Of a stretch of 64,000 nucleotides of DNA, positions 23,192-32,271 are shown piece by piece. Position numbers and translations under genes: made by a program. Under the pieces are notes generated by a model. It had not been told where the DNA came from. It saw nothing but the letters and a program-made list of their open reading frames with translations, and did not search any database. Location of the stretch: assembly GCF_001953885.1 (NCBI RefSeq), contig NZ_MQUS01000024.1, forward strand, positions 62,001-126,000, in the 5' to 3' direction. Source of the stretch: Streptomyces sp. IMTB 2501 (lineage in GTDB: Bacteria; Actinomycetota; Actinomycetes; Streptomycetales; Streptomycetaceae). Every line of letters begins with the position of its first letter. Within the stretch, counting starts at the first letter, position 1.

Positions 23192-25692
23192 CCGTGACCA
23201 CGAGTTCCCCCACCGGAGGGGGAACGGCGGCGGTCCCGCCGGAGGACCTCGTCTCGCTGACGATCGACGGCATCGAGATCAGCGTGCCCAAGGGCACCCT
23301 GGTCATCCGGGCCGCCGAGCAGCTCGGCATCGAGATCCCCCGGTTCTGCGACCACCCCCTGCTCGACCCCGCCGGCGCCTGCCGGCAGTGCATCGTCGAG
23401 GTCGAGGGCCAGCGCAAGCCGATGGCGTCCTGCACCATCACCTGCACCGACGGCATGGTGGTGAAGACCCAGCTCACCTCGCCGGTGGCCGAGAAGGCCC
23501 AGCACGGCGTGATGGAGCTGCTGCTCATCAACCACCCCCTGGACTGCCCGGTCTGCGACAAGGGCGGCGAGTGCCCGCTGCAGAACCAGGCCATGTCGCA
23601 CGGCAACGCCGACTCCCGCTTCGACGGCAAGAAGCGCACCTACGAAAAGCCCGTACCGATCTCCACCCAGGTGCTGCTGGATCGCGAGCGGTGCGTGCTG
23701 TGCGCCCGCTGCACCCGGTTCTCCAACCAGATCGCGGGCGACCCGATGATCGAGCTCCTCGAACGCGGCGCGCTCCAGCAGGTCGGCACCGGCGAGGGCG
23801 ACCCGTTCGAGTCGTACTTCTCCGGCAACACCATCCAGATCTGCCCGGTCGGCGCGCTGACCTCGGCGGCCTACCGCTTCCGCTCCCGGCCCTTCGACCT
23901 GGTCTCCTCACCGTCGGTCTGCGAGCACTGCTCAGGCGGCTGCGCAACCCGCACCGACCACCGGCGCGGCAAGGTCATGCGGCGGCTGGCCGCCAACGAC
24001 CCCGAGGTCAACGAGGAGTGGATCTGCGACAAGGGACGCTTCGCGTTCCGGTACGCACAGCTCAAGGACCGCCTCGACACCCCGCTCGTCCGCAACGCCG
24101 ACGGTGTCCTGGAGCCCGCGTCCTGGCCGGAGGCGCTGGAGGCGGCCGCGCGCGGACTGAGCGCGGCACGCTCCCGGGCCGGTGTCCTGATCGGTGGCCG
24201 GCTGACCGTCGAGGACGCCTACGCGTACAGCAAGTTCGCGCGCGTGGCGCTCGACACGAACGACATCGACTTCCGCGCGCGCGTACACAGCGGCGAGGAA
24301 GCCGACTTCCTGGCGTCCCGGGTGGCCGGCCGCGGCCGTGACCTCGACGGTACGGGCGTCACGTACACCTCCCTGGAGAAGGCGCCCGCCGTCCTGCTGG
24401 TCGGCTTCGAGTCGGAGGAGGAGGCACCCGGCGTCTTCCTCAGGCTGCGCAAGGCCTGGCGCAAGCACAAGCAGCAGGTGTTCGCGCTGGCCACGCACGC
24501 GACCCGGGGCCTTGAGAAGGCGGGCGGCACCCTGCTGCCGGCCGCGCCGGGCACCGAGACCGAGTGGCTGGACGCCCTCGGGAGCGGCGGCGGCCTGGAG
24601 GAGCTCGGCAGCCGGGCCGCGGAGGCCCTGCGCACCGAGGGCGCGGTCATCGTCGTCGGCGAGCGCCTCGCCTCCATCTCCGGCGGCCTCACCGCCGCCG
24701 TACGCGCCGCCACCGCGACCGGCGCCCAGTTGGTGTGGATCCCGCGCCGGGCCGGCGAGCGTGGCGCCGTCGAGGCGGGCGCGCTGCCGTCGCTGCTGCC
24801 GGGCGGCCGCCCGGCGACCGACCCGCGCGCGCGGGAGGAGGTCGCCGCCGCCTGGGGGCTCGCCGAACTCCCGCTGCGCTACGGCCGCGACACCCACCAC
24901 ATCGTCGAGGCTGCCGCCACCGGCGAACTGTCGGCACTCGTCGTCGCCGGCGTCGAGCTCGCCGACCTGCCCGACCCGGCACGCGCGCGTGAAGCACTCG
25001 ACGACGTCGGCTTCCTGGTGTCGCTGGAACTGCGGCCCAGCGAGGTCACCGAGCACGCCGACGTCGTCCTCCCGGTCGCCGCGGTCGCCGAGAAGGCGGG
25101 CACGTTCCTCAACTGGGAAGGCCGAGTGCGGTTCTTCGACGCCGCGCTCAAGCCCGACCAGATGACCCGCCGCCTGGCACCGACGGACGCGCGCGTGCTG
25201 CAGATGCTGGCCGACGCCATGGACGTCCACCTGGGCCTGCCGGATCTGCGCACCACGCGCGCGGAGATCGACCGGCTCGGCTCCTGGACCGGCCCGCGCG
25301 CCACCGGACCCCAGGAGTCCGCCGGCGTGCTGCCCCGCCCGGCCGTCGGCGAGGCCGTGCTCGCCGGGCACCGGCTGCTCCTGGACCAGGGCGTCCTCCA
25401 GGAGGGCGACGAGGCGCTCGCCGGCACCCGGCACGCCGCCCACGCGCGCGTGTCGGCGGCGACCGCCGCCGAGGCGGGCGTGAAGGACGGCGACGCCCTC
25501 GCCGTCACCGGCTCCACCGGCACTGTCGAACTCCCGCTGCGGATCACCGAGATGCCCGACCGGGTGGTCTGGCTCCCGCTGAACTCCGTCGGCGCGGGGG
25601 TCGCCTCCGACACCGGGGCCCGGCCCGGCTCACTCGTCCGTATCGGCCCGGCGGCACCCGCCGAACAGGCCCCCAAGGAGGTGGAGGCATGA
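23188..25692 (+). CDS. nuoG: NADH-quinone oxidoreductase subunit G
   Basis: 834 residues. The N-terminal [2Fe-2S] ligands are in PRFCDHP, GACRQCIVE and ASC. The His/Cys [4Fe-4S] region follows (NHPLDCPVCDKGGECPLQ), then two more [4Fe-4S] binding sets (RCVLCARCTRF and ICPVGAL). A further set CEHCSGGC followed after 27 residues by WICDKGRF matches the extra N7 cluster known from E. coli and Thermus. The large C-terminal half has the molybdopterin-oxidoreductase fold without known catalysis, ending in the dinucleotide-binding-like domain. It links NuoF to NuoI in electron flow. Confidence 0.96.
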   Translation: MTVTTSSPTGGGTAAVPPEDLVSLTIDGIEISVPKGTLVIRAAEQLGIEIPRFCDHPLLDPAGACRQCIVEVEGQRKPMASCTITCTDGMVVKTQLTSPVAEKAQHGVMELLLINHPLDCPVCDKGGECPLQNQAMSHGNADSRFDGKKRTYEKPVPISTQVLLDRERCVLCARCTRFSNQIAGDPMIELLERGALQQVGTGEGDPFESYFSGNTIQICPVGALTSAAYRFRSRPFDLVSSPSVCEHCSGGCATRTDHRRGKVMRRLAANDPEVNEEWICDKGRFAFRYAQLKDRLDTPLVRNADGVLEPASWPEALEAAARGLSAARSRAGVLIGGRLTVEDAYAYSKFARVALDTNDIDFRARVHSGEEADFLASRVAGRGRDLDGTGVTYTSLEKAPAVLLVGFESEEEAPGVFLRLRKAWRKHKQQVFALATHATRGLEKAGGTLLPAAPGTETEWLDALGSGGGLEELGSRAAEALRTEGAVIVVGERLASISGGLTAAVRAATATGAQLVWIPRRAGERGAVEAGALPSLLPGGRPATDPRAREEVAAAWGLAELPLRYGRDTHHIVEAAATGELSALVVAGVELADLPDPARAREALDDVGFLVSLELRPSEVTEHADVVLPVAAVAEKAGTFLNWEGRVRFFDAALKPDQMTRRLAPTDARVLQMLADAMDVHLGLPDLRTTRAEIDRLGSWTGPRATGPQESAGVLPRPAVGEAVLAGHRLLLDQGVLQEGDEALAGTRHAAHARVSAATAAEAGVKDGDALAVTGSTGTVELPLRITEMPDRVVWLPLNSVGAGVASDTGARPGSLVRIGPAAPAEQAPKEVEA

Positions 25693-27053
25693 GCCCGTAC
25701 CTCGCAGCTGAAGACCTCTCGATGTTCGGCCGCGACCCCTGGTGGCTGGTCGTCATCAAGGCCGTGTTCTGCTTCGCCTTCCTGATGGTGACCGTGCTGT
25801 TCTCCATCGTCTGGGAGCGCAAGGTCGTCGCCTGGATGCAGCTGCGCATCGGCCCCAACCGGCACGGCCCCTGGGGCATGCTCCAGTCGCTGGCCGACGG
25901 CGTGAAGCTGATGCTCAAGGAAGACGTCATCGTCAAACGCGCGGACAAGGTGGTCTACGTCCTCGCGCCGATCGTCGCGGCCATCCCGGCCTTCATGGCG
26001 ATCGCGGTGATCCCCTTCGGCCCGGCCGGCAACGAGATCTCGATCTTCGGCCACCGCACCACGATGCAGCTCACCGACCTGCCGATCGCGATGCTCTACA
26101 TCCTCGCGGTCGCCTCCGTCGGCATCTACGGCATCGTCCTCGCGGGTTGGAGTTCTGGATCCACCTACCCGCTCCTCGGCGGCCTGCGCTCCTGCGCACA
26201 GATGATCTCCTACGAGATCGCCATGGGCGCCGCGTTCGCCTCCGTGTTCCTGTACTCGGGGTCGATGTCGACGTCCACGATCGTGGAGCAGCAGCACGAC
26301 CGCTGGTTCATCCTGCTGCTGCCGGTCTCCTTCATCCTCTACATCGTCACGATGGTCGGCGAGACCAACCGCGCCCCCTTCGACATGCCGGAGTCCGAGG
26401 GCGACCTGGTCGGCGGCTTCAACACCGAGTACTCGTCCATCAAGTTCGCGATGTTCATGCTCGCCGAGTACGTGAACATGGTGACGGTCTCAGCCGTGTC
26501 GACCACCCTGTTCCTCGGAGGCTGGCGCGCCCCCTGGCCGATCAGCTCCTTCTGGGAGGGCGCGAACCACGGCTGGTGGCCACTGCTCTGGTTCGTGATC
26601 AAGGTCCAGTTGCTGCTGTTCTTCTTCATCTGGCTGCGCGGCACGCTCCCGCGGGTCCGCTACGACCAGCTGATGAAGCTCGGCTGGAAGGTCCTCATCC
26701 CGGTCTCCGTGACGTGGCTGATGCTGGTGGCGACCGTACGGGCCCTGCGCAACGAGCACTACGACTTCGCCGACATCGCCCTCTACGTCGGCGGCGGAGT
26801 CCTCGCCCTGCTGCTGATCTCCTTCGTCGCCGACATGTTCCGCGAGAAGGCCGGGAGGGCCGAGCGGCCCGACGCCGAGCAGGCCGGATTCGACCCGCTG
26901 GCGGGCGGGTTCCCGGTACCGCCGCTGCCTGGACAGGAACTGCCGCCGGTGCCGAGGCGCCGCCCGCGCCGCGAGCGGGAGCTGATTGTCAGTGGTGGGT
27001 CGGACACTGTCAGTGACGGATCTTCGGATGGAAAGGAGGCGTCCGATGGCTGA
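25689..27053 (+). CDS. nuoH: NADH-quinone oxidoreductase subunit H
   Basis: 454 residues with eight membrane helices. Signature blocks are ERKVVAWMQLRIGPNRHGPWG, LADGVKLMLKED and ETNRAPFDMPESEGDLVGGFNTEYS. NuoH forms most of the quinone chamber and the first proton-path part. The C-terminal 60 residues (from RPDAEQAGFDP) are a cytoplasmic Pro/Arg/Ser-rich tail absent from E. coli NuoH. It is coupled to nuoG by ATGA, and its 3' end overlaps nuoI by 8 nt. Confidence 0.97.
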   Translation: MSPYLAAEDLSMFGRDPWWLVVIKAVFCFAFLMVTVLFSIVWERKVVAWMQLRIGPNRHGPWGMLQSLADGVKLMLKEDVIVKRADKVVYVLAPIVAAIPAFMAIAVIPFGPAGNEISIFGHRTTMQLTDLPIAMLYILAVASVGIYGIVLAGWSSGSTYPLLGGLRSCAQMISYEIAMGAAFASVFLYSGSMSTSTIVEQQHDRWFILLLPVSFILYIVTMVGETNRAPFDMPESEGDLVGGFNTEYSSIKFAMFMLAEYVNMVTVSAVSTTLFLGGWRAPWPISSFWEGANHGWWPLLWFVIKVQLLLFFFIWLRGTLPRVRYDQLMKLGWKVLIPVSVTWLMLVATVRALRNEHYDFADIALYVGGGVLALLLISFVADMFREKAGRAERPDAEQAGFDPLAGGFPVPPLPGQELPPVPRRRPRRERELIVSGGSDTVSDGSSDGKEASDG

Positions 27054-27648
27054 GGAGCCCAAGGAGACCAAACCCGGTTTCCAGAACCCCGTGGCCGGCT
27101 TCGGCGTGACCTTCAAGGCCATGTTCAAGAAGCGGCTGACCGAGCAGTACCCGGAGCAGAAGAAGACCACGGCTCCGCGGTTCCACGGACGGCATCAGCT
27201 CAACCGCCATCCGGACGGCCTGGAGAAGTGCGTCGGCTGCGAGCTGTGCGCCTGGGCGTGCCCCGCCGACGCCATCTATGTGGAAGGCGCCGACAACACC
27301 GACGAGGAACGCTACTCGCCGGGCGAGCGCTATGGCCGCGTCTACCAGATCAACTACGCCCGCTGCATCCTGTGCGGCCTGTGCATCGAGGCGTGCCCCA
27401 CGCGCGCGCTGACGATGACCAACGAGTTCGAGCTGGCCGACTCCAGCCGCGCCAACCTCATCTACACCAAGGAACAGCTCCTCGCCGGGCTCGAAGAGGG
27501 CATGGTCGACACACCCCACTCGATCTTCCCGGGGACCGACGAACAGGACTACTACCGGGGCCTGGTGACACAGGCCGCGCCCGGCACGGTCCGCCAGGTC
27601 GCCGTCTCCAAAGGAGAGACGCCCGAGGACCAGGAGGTGGAAGCATGA
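27046..27648 (+). CDS. nuoI: NADH-quinone oxidoreductase subunit I
   Basis: 200 residues. Two [4Fe-4S] clusters (N6a and N6b) are bound by CVGCELCAWACPADAIY and CILCGLCIEACPTRALTM. The middle has YGRVYQINYARC. The first 50 residues hold an amphipathic stretch that anchors it to NuoH. It hands electrons from NuoG to NuoB. The start ATG at 27046 has the strong site GAAAGGAGG 7 nt upstream, so the 8-nt overlap with nuoH is real and not a frameshift. Confidence 0.97.
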   Translation: MAEEPKETKPGFQNPVAGFGVTFKAMFKKRLTEQYPEQKKTTAPRFHGRHQLNRHPDGLEKCVGCELCAWACPADAIYVEGADNTDEERYSPGERYGRVYQINYARCILCGLCIEACPTRALTMTNEFELADSSRANLIYTKEQLLAGLEEGMVDTPHSIFPGTDEQDYYRGLVTQAAPGTVRQVAVSKGETPEDQEVEA

Positions 27649-28487
27649 GCCCGCAGCTCGCCGCCTACGCGACCTCCACCGGTGAGGCCTTCCAGTTCTG
27701 GGTGCTCGGCACCATCGCGGTGCTCGGCGCCCTGTGCACCGTCTTCATGAAGAAGGCCGTGCACAGTGCGCTCTGCCTCGCCGGCACCATGATCGTCCTG
27801 GCGGTGTTCTACCTCGCCAACGGCGCCTACTTCCTGGGCATCGTGCAGATCGTCGTCTACACCGGCGCGATCATGATGCTGTTCCTGTTCGTGGTGATGC
27901 TCGTCGGCGTCACGGCAGCGGACTCCTTGAAGGAGACCATCAAGGGCCAGCGCTGGCTGGCTCTTCTGTGCGGAGTCGGCTTCGGCGTCCTGCTCCTCAC
28001 GGGCATCGGCAACGCGTCCCTGAAGGAGTTCAACGGCACCGGCCAGGCGAACGCGAACGGCAACGTGGGAGGCCTCGCCTCCCTCATCTTCACCAAGTAC
28101 GTCTTCGCCTTCGAAATCACCGGCGCCCTGCTGATCACAGCCGCCGTCGGCGCCATGGTGCTCACCCACCGCGAGCGCACCGAGCGCGCCAAGACCCAGC
28201 GCGAGCTGGCCGAACAGCGCGTCCGCGAAGGCACGCACGTCCCGCCGCTGCCCGCCCCCGGTGTCTATGCCCGGCACAACGCCGTGGACATCGCGGGCCT
28301 GCTCCCCGACGGCACCCCGTCCGAGCTGACCGTCAGCAAGACGCTGCGCGAGCGCGGCCAGATCCGTGACGTGTCCGCCGAGGCGCTGGGCGACCTGCGC
28401 GCACTGGAGCAGCGAGCGGAGGAACGCCTGGAGCGCACGGAGATCGAACCGGCGACGTTCAAGCGGCCCGAGGAGGCGTCGAAGTGA
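27645..28487 (+). CDS. nuoJ: NADH-quinone oxidoreductase subunit J
   Basis: 280 residues, five membrane helices in residues 14-175. The pi-bulge helix region reads FLGIVQIVVYTGAIMMLFLFVVML. The C-terminal 100 residues are a hydrophilic, charged cytoplasmic tail (ERTERAKTQRELAEQRVREG), much longer than in E. coli. NuoJ belongs to the proton-translocating membrane arm near the quinone site. It starts with ATGA overlapping nuoI, and its stop overlaps nuoK. Confidence 0.96.
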   Translation: MSPQLAAYATSTGEAFQFWVLGTIAVLGALCTVFMKKAVHSALCLAGTMIVLAVFYLANGAYFLGIVQIVVYTGAIMMLFLFVVMLVGVTAADSLKETIKGQRWLALLCGVGFGVLLLTGIGNASLKEFNGTGQANANGNVGGLASLIFTKYVFAFEITGALLITAAVGAMVLTHRERTERAKTQRELAEQRVREGTHVPPLPAPGVYARHNAVDIAGLLPDGTPSELTVSKTLRERGQIRDVSAEALGDLRALEQRAEERLERTEIEPATFKRPEEASK

Positions 28488-28783
28488 ACCCGGTCAACTA
28501 CCTCTACCTCGCCGCCCTGTTGTTCACGATCGGCGCGACCGGCGTGCTGATCCGGCGCAACGCCATCGTGGTCTTCATGTGCATCGAGCTGATGCTGAAC
28601 GCCTGCAACCTCGCGTTCGTCACCTTCTCCCGGCTGCACGGCAACCTCGACGGCCAGATCATCGCCTTCTTCACGATGGTCGTCGCCGCCGCGGAGGTCG
28701 TGGTGGGCCTCGCGATCATCGTGTCGCTGTTCCGTACCCGCCACTCGGCCTCGGTCGACGACGCCAGCCTGATGAAGCTGTAA
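28484..28783 (+). CDS. nuoK: NADH-quinone oxidoreductase subunit K
   Basis: 99 residues with three helices. Helix two has FMCIELMLNACNLAFV with the conserved Glu used in proton transfer, and helix three has FFTMVVAAAEVVVGLAIIVSL with a second one. It is homologous to MrpC of antiporters. GTG start overlapping nuoJ by 4 nt. A 15-bp gap with AAGGGGTCGG follows before nuoL, the first real gap since nuoA. Confidence 0.96.
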   Translation: MNPVNYLYLAALLFTIGATGVLIRRNAIVVFMCIELMLNACNLAFVTFSRLHGNLDGQIIAFFTMVVAAAEVVVGLAIIVSLFRTRHSASVDDASLMKL

Positions 28784-28798
28784 GGGGTCGGAAGAATC

Positions 28799-30694
28799 GT
28801 GGAGAACCTGATCGCGCCGCTCATCGCGGCGCCCCTGCTCGGAGCGGCCGTCCTCCTGGTCGGCGGCCGGCGCCTCGACCGCGTCGGCCACTGGATCGGC
28901 ACGCTCCTGTCGGCCGCCTCCTTCGTGTTCGGCCTGATCCTCTTCGCCGACCTGCTCGGCAAGAGCGCAGAACACCGCACCCTCATCAAGCATTTGTTCA
29001 GCTGGGTCCCGGTGGCCGGCTTCCAGGCGGACGCCACCCTCCGCCTGGACCAGCTGTCGATGACGTTCGTCCTGCTCATCACGGGCGTCGGCTCACTGAT
29101 CCACCTGTACTCGGTCGGCTACATGGAGCACGACGAGCGGCGCCGCCGCTTCTTCGGCTACCTGAACCTGTTCCTCGCGGCGATGCTCCTGCTCGTCCTC
29201 GCCGACAACTACCTGCTGCTGTACGTCGGCTGGGAGGGCGTCGGCCTCGCCTCGTACCTGCTGATCGGCTTCTGGCAGCACAAGCCCAGCGCCGCGACGG
29301 CCGCGAAGAAGGCCTTCCTGGTCAACCGCGTCGGCGACATGGGTCTGTCGATCGCGATCATGCTGATGTTCACGACGTTCGGCAGCTTCGCCTTCGGCCC
29401 GGTCCTCAGCCACGCCACCCAGGCATCCGAGGGCAAGCTCACCGCCATCGGCCTGATGCTGCTGCTCGCCGCCTGCGGCAAGTCCGCCCAGGTGCCGCTG
29501 CAGTCCTGGCTCGGTGACGCCATGGAGGGTCCGACCCCGGTCTCGGCCCTGATCCACGCGGCGACGATGGTGACCGCGGGCGTGTACCTCATCGTCCGCT
29601 CGGGAGCCATCTTCAACGCGGCCCCGGACGCCCAGCTCGCCGTCACCGTCGTCGGCGCGGTCACGCTCCTCTTCGGTGCGATCGTCGGTTGCGCGAAGGA
29701 CGACATCAAGAAGGCACTGGCCGGCTCGACCATGTCGCAGATCGGCTACATGGTGCTGGCCGCGGGCCTCGGCCCGATCGGCTACGTCTTCGCGATCATG
29801 CACCTGGTGACACACGGCTTCTTCAAGGCCGGGCTGTTCCTCGGCGCGGGCTCCGTCATGCACGGCATGAACGACGAGGTCGACATGCGCAAGTACGGCG
29901 GCTTGCGGCAGTACATGCCGGTCACCTTCATCACCTTCGGCCTCGGCTACCTCGCCATCATCGGCTTCCCGGGCCTGTCCGGCTTCTTCTCCAAGGACAA
30001 GATCATCGAGGCGGCCTTCGCCAAGGGCGGCACCGAGGGGTGGATCCTCGGCGGCGCGGCCCTGCTCGGCGCGGCCATCACCGCCTTCTACATGACGCGC
30101 GTGATGCTGATGACGTTCTTCGGAGAGAAGCGCTGGCAGCCGGACGAGAACGGCAACGAGCCGCACCCGCACGAGTCCCCGAAGGTCATGACGATCCCGA
30201 TGATCGTGCTGGCCGTCGGATCGGTCCTCGCCGGTGGCCTCTTCAGCATCGGCGACCGCTTCCTGCACTGGCTGGAGCCGGTCACCGGACACAGCGAGGG
30301 CCACTCCCCGGTCAGCGCCTGGACGGTCACCGGCGCGACCATGGTGTGCCTCGTCATCGGCGTAGGCATCGCCTGGGCGCAGTACGGCCGCAAGCCTGTC
30401 CCTGTCGTCGCCCCGCGCGGCTCGCTGCTCACCCGCGCGGCCCGCCGCGACCTGCTCCAGGACGACTTCAACCATGTGGTCCTGGTACGCGGCGGCGAGC
30501 ACCTGACGCGCTCCCTGGTGTACGTCGACCACACCCTGGTCGACGGTGTCGTCAACGGCACGGCGGCCGGCTTCGGCGGCCTGTCCGGGCGGTTGCGCCG
30601 CCTCCAGAACGGCTTCGCCCGCTCCTACGCGGTCTCGATGTTCGGCGGTGCGGCCCTCCTGGTCGCCGCGACCCTGCTGATGAGGGCGGTCTGA
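28799..30694 (+). CDS. nuoL: NADH-quinone oxidoreductase subunit L
   Basis: 631 residues with about 15-16 helices. This is the most distal antiporter-like subunit, with the long lateral helix near the C-terminus. Signature blocks are YLLLYVGWEGVGLASYLLIGFW, LQSWLGDAMEGPTPVSALIHAATMVTAGVYL and AKDDIKKALAGSTMSQIGYM, containing the key Glu and Lys residues of the proton channel. A His-containing loop at about 455-465 (NEPHPHESPK) is cytoplasmic. It starts at GTG with GGGGTCGG upstream. Confidence 0.96.
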   Translation: MENLIAPLIAAPLLGAAVLLVGGRRLDRVGHWIGTLLSAASFVFGLILFADLLGKSAEHRTLIKHLFSWVPVAGFQADATLRLDQLSMTFVLLITGVGSLIHLYSVGYMEHDERRRRFFGYLNLFLAAMLLLVLADNYLLLYVGWEGVGLASYLLIGFWQHKPSAATAAKKAFLVNRVGDMGLSIAIMLMFTTFGSFAFGPVLSHATQASEGKLTAIGLMLLLAACGKSAQVPLQSWLGDAMEGPTPVSALIHAATMVTAGVYLIVRSGAIFNAAPDAQLAVTVVGAVTLLFGAIVGCAKDDIKKALAGSTMSQIGYMVLAAGLGPIGYVFAIMHLVTHGFFKAGLFLGAGSVMHGMNDEVDMRKYGGLRQYMPVTFITFGLGYLAIIGFPGLSGFFSKDKIIEAAFAKGGTEGWILGGAALLGAAITAFYMTRVMLMTFFGEKRWQPDENGNEPHPHESPKVMTIPMIVLAVGSVLAGGLFSIGDRFLHWLEPVTGHSEGHSPVSAWTVTGATMVCLVIGVGIAWAQYGRKPVPVVAPRGSLLTRAARRDLLQDDFNHVVLVRGGEHLTRSLVYVDHTLVDGVVNGTAAGFGGLSGRLRRLQNGFARSYAVSMFGGAALLVAATLLMRAV

Positions 30695-30699
30695 TACCG

Positions 30700-32271
30700 A
30701 TGTCCTTTCCTCTGCTGACAGCGACGGCGGCCCTCCCGGCCGTAGGGGCCGTCGCCACGGCCGCCGTACCGGCCGCGTGGCGCACCGCCGCCAAGTGGCT
30801 GGCACTGCTCGTCTCGCTCGCCACGCTCGCCCTGGCGAGCACCGTCCTGGTCCGCTTCGATCCGAACGGCGCCCGCTACCAGCTCACCGAATCCCACGCC
30901 TGGATCAAGGACTTCGGGGTGCGGTACGAGGTGGGCGTCGACGGCATCGCGGTGGCACTGATCGCGCTGACCGCCGTACTGATCCCGTTCATCATCCTCG
31001 CCGGCTGGCACGACGCCGACCCGCTGGAGACCGGCAGCCGGCGCTGGCGGCCCACCCAGGGCTTCTTCGCGCTGATCCTCGCCGTCGAGGCGATGGTGCT
31101 CATCTCCTTCGAGGCCACCGACGTCTTCGTCTTCTACATCTTCTTCGAAGCCATGCTCATCCCGATGTACTTCCTCATCGGCGGCTTCGGAGACCGCGCC
31201 CACGCGCAGGGCGAGAAGGCGGCCTCGACGCAGCGGTCGTACGCGGCCGTGAAGTTCCTGCTCTACAACCTGGTCGGTGGCCTGATCATGCTGGCCGCGG
31301 TGATCGGCCTCTACGTAGTGGCCGGAAACTTCAGCCTCCAGGAGATCGCACAGGCTCGTGCCAACGGCTCGCTGCACATGGCGACGAGCACCGAACGCTG
31401 GCTGTTCCTCGGCTTCTTCTTCGCCTTCGCGGTCAAGGCGCCACTGTGGCCGCTGCACACCTGGCTGCCCAACGCCATGCAGGAGTCCACCGCCCCGGTC
31501 GCCGTCCTCATCACCGCGGTCGTCGACAAGGTGGGCACGTTCGCGATGCTCCGCTTCTGCCTCCAGCTGTTCCCGGAGGCCAGCAAGTGGGCGACGCCCG
31601 TCATCCTCGTGCTGTCCCTGATCAGCATCGTCTACGGCGCACTGCTCGCCGTCGGCCAGCGGGACATCAAGCGCCTGGTGGCGTACGCGTCGATCTCGCA
31701 CTTCGGCTTCATCATCATGGGCATCTTCGCGATGACCAGCCAGGGCCAGTCCGGCGCCACGCTCTACATGGTCAACCACGGCATCTCCACGGCCGCGCTG
31801 ATGCTGGTCGCCGGCTTCCTGATCTCCCGGCGCGGCTCGCGGCTCATCGCCGACTACGGAGGCGTGCAGAAGGTCGCCCCGGTGCTCGCCGGCACTTTCC
31901 TGATCGGCGGCCTCGCCACCCTCTCGCTGCCCGGACTCGCCCCGTTCGTGAGCGAGTTCCTGGTCCTGGTCGGCACGTTCGCGCGCTATCCGGTGATCGG
32001 CGTCATCGCCGCCTTCGGCATCGTCCTCGCCGCGCTCTACACCCTCGTCCTGTACCAGCGGACGATGACGGGCCCGGTGAAGCCCGAGGTCTCGGCGATG
32101 CCCGACCTACGCGCGCGTGAACTCGTGGTCGTCGCCCCGCTGATCGTGCTGCTGATCTTCCTGGGCGTCTACCCGAAGCCCGTCACGGACATCGTCAACC
32201 CGGCGGTCAAGCAGACGATGTCCGACGTACACAAGACCGACCCCAAGCCCTCGGTGGAGGCGGCCAAATGA
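30700..32271 (+). CDS. nuoM: NADH-quinone oxidoreductase subunit M
   Basis: 523 residues, 14 membrane helices, antiporter-like. Channel motifs: FYIFFEAMLIPMYFLIG (key Glu), PLHTWLPNAMQESTAPVAVLI (with key Lys upstream in FAFAVKAPLWP) and GQRDIKRLVAYASISHFGFII. The C-terminal 20 residues are hydrophilic. It starts at ATG 30700, 5 bp after nuoL stops, and ends overlapping nuoN by 4 nt. Confidence 0.96.
   Translation: MSFPLLTATAALPAVGAVATAAVPAAWRTAAKWLALLVSLATLALASTVLVRFDPNGARYQLTESHAWIKDFGVRYEVGVDGIAVALIALTAVLIPFIILAGWHDADPLETGSRRWRPTQGFFALILAVEAMVLISFEATDVFVFYIFFEAMLIPMYFLIGGFGDRAHAQGEKAASTQRSYAAVKFLLYNLVGGLIMLAAVIGLYVVAGNFSLQEIAQARANGSLHMATSTERWLFLGFFFAFAVKAPLWPLHTWLPNAMQESTAPVAVLITAVVDKVGTFAMLRFCLQLFPEASKWATPVILVLSLISIVYGALLAVGQRDIKRLVAYASISHFGFIIMGIFAMTSQGQSGATLYMVNHGISTAALMLVAGFLISRRGSRLIADYGGVQKVAPVLAGTFLIGGLATLSLPGLAPFVSEFLVLVGTFARYPVIGVIAAFGIVLAALYTLVLYQRTMTGPVKPEVSAMPDLRARELVVVAPLIVLLIFLGVYPKPVTDIVNPAVKQTMSDVHKTDPKPSVEAAK

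Noticed and set aside
27046..27053. Possible frameshift between nuoH and nuoI
   Set aside because: A good GAAAGGAGG precedes the nuoI ATG and both proteins have normal ends. It is an 8-nt overlap.
29093..30805. Very long open frame antisense to nuoL, and similar frames opposite nuoD, nuoG, nuoM and nuoN
   Set aside because: These are Arg/Gly/Asp/His-rich translations mirroring the GC-biased third positions of the real genes, with no domains, no ribosome binding sites and full overlap with clear nuo subunits.
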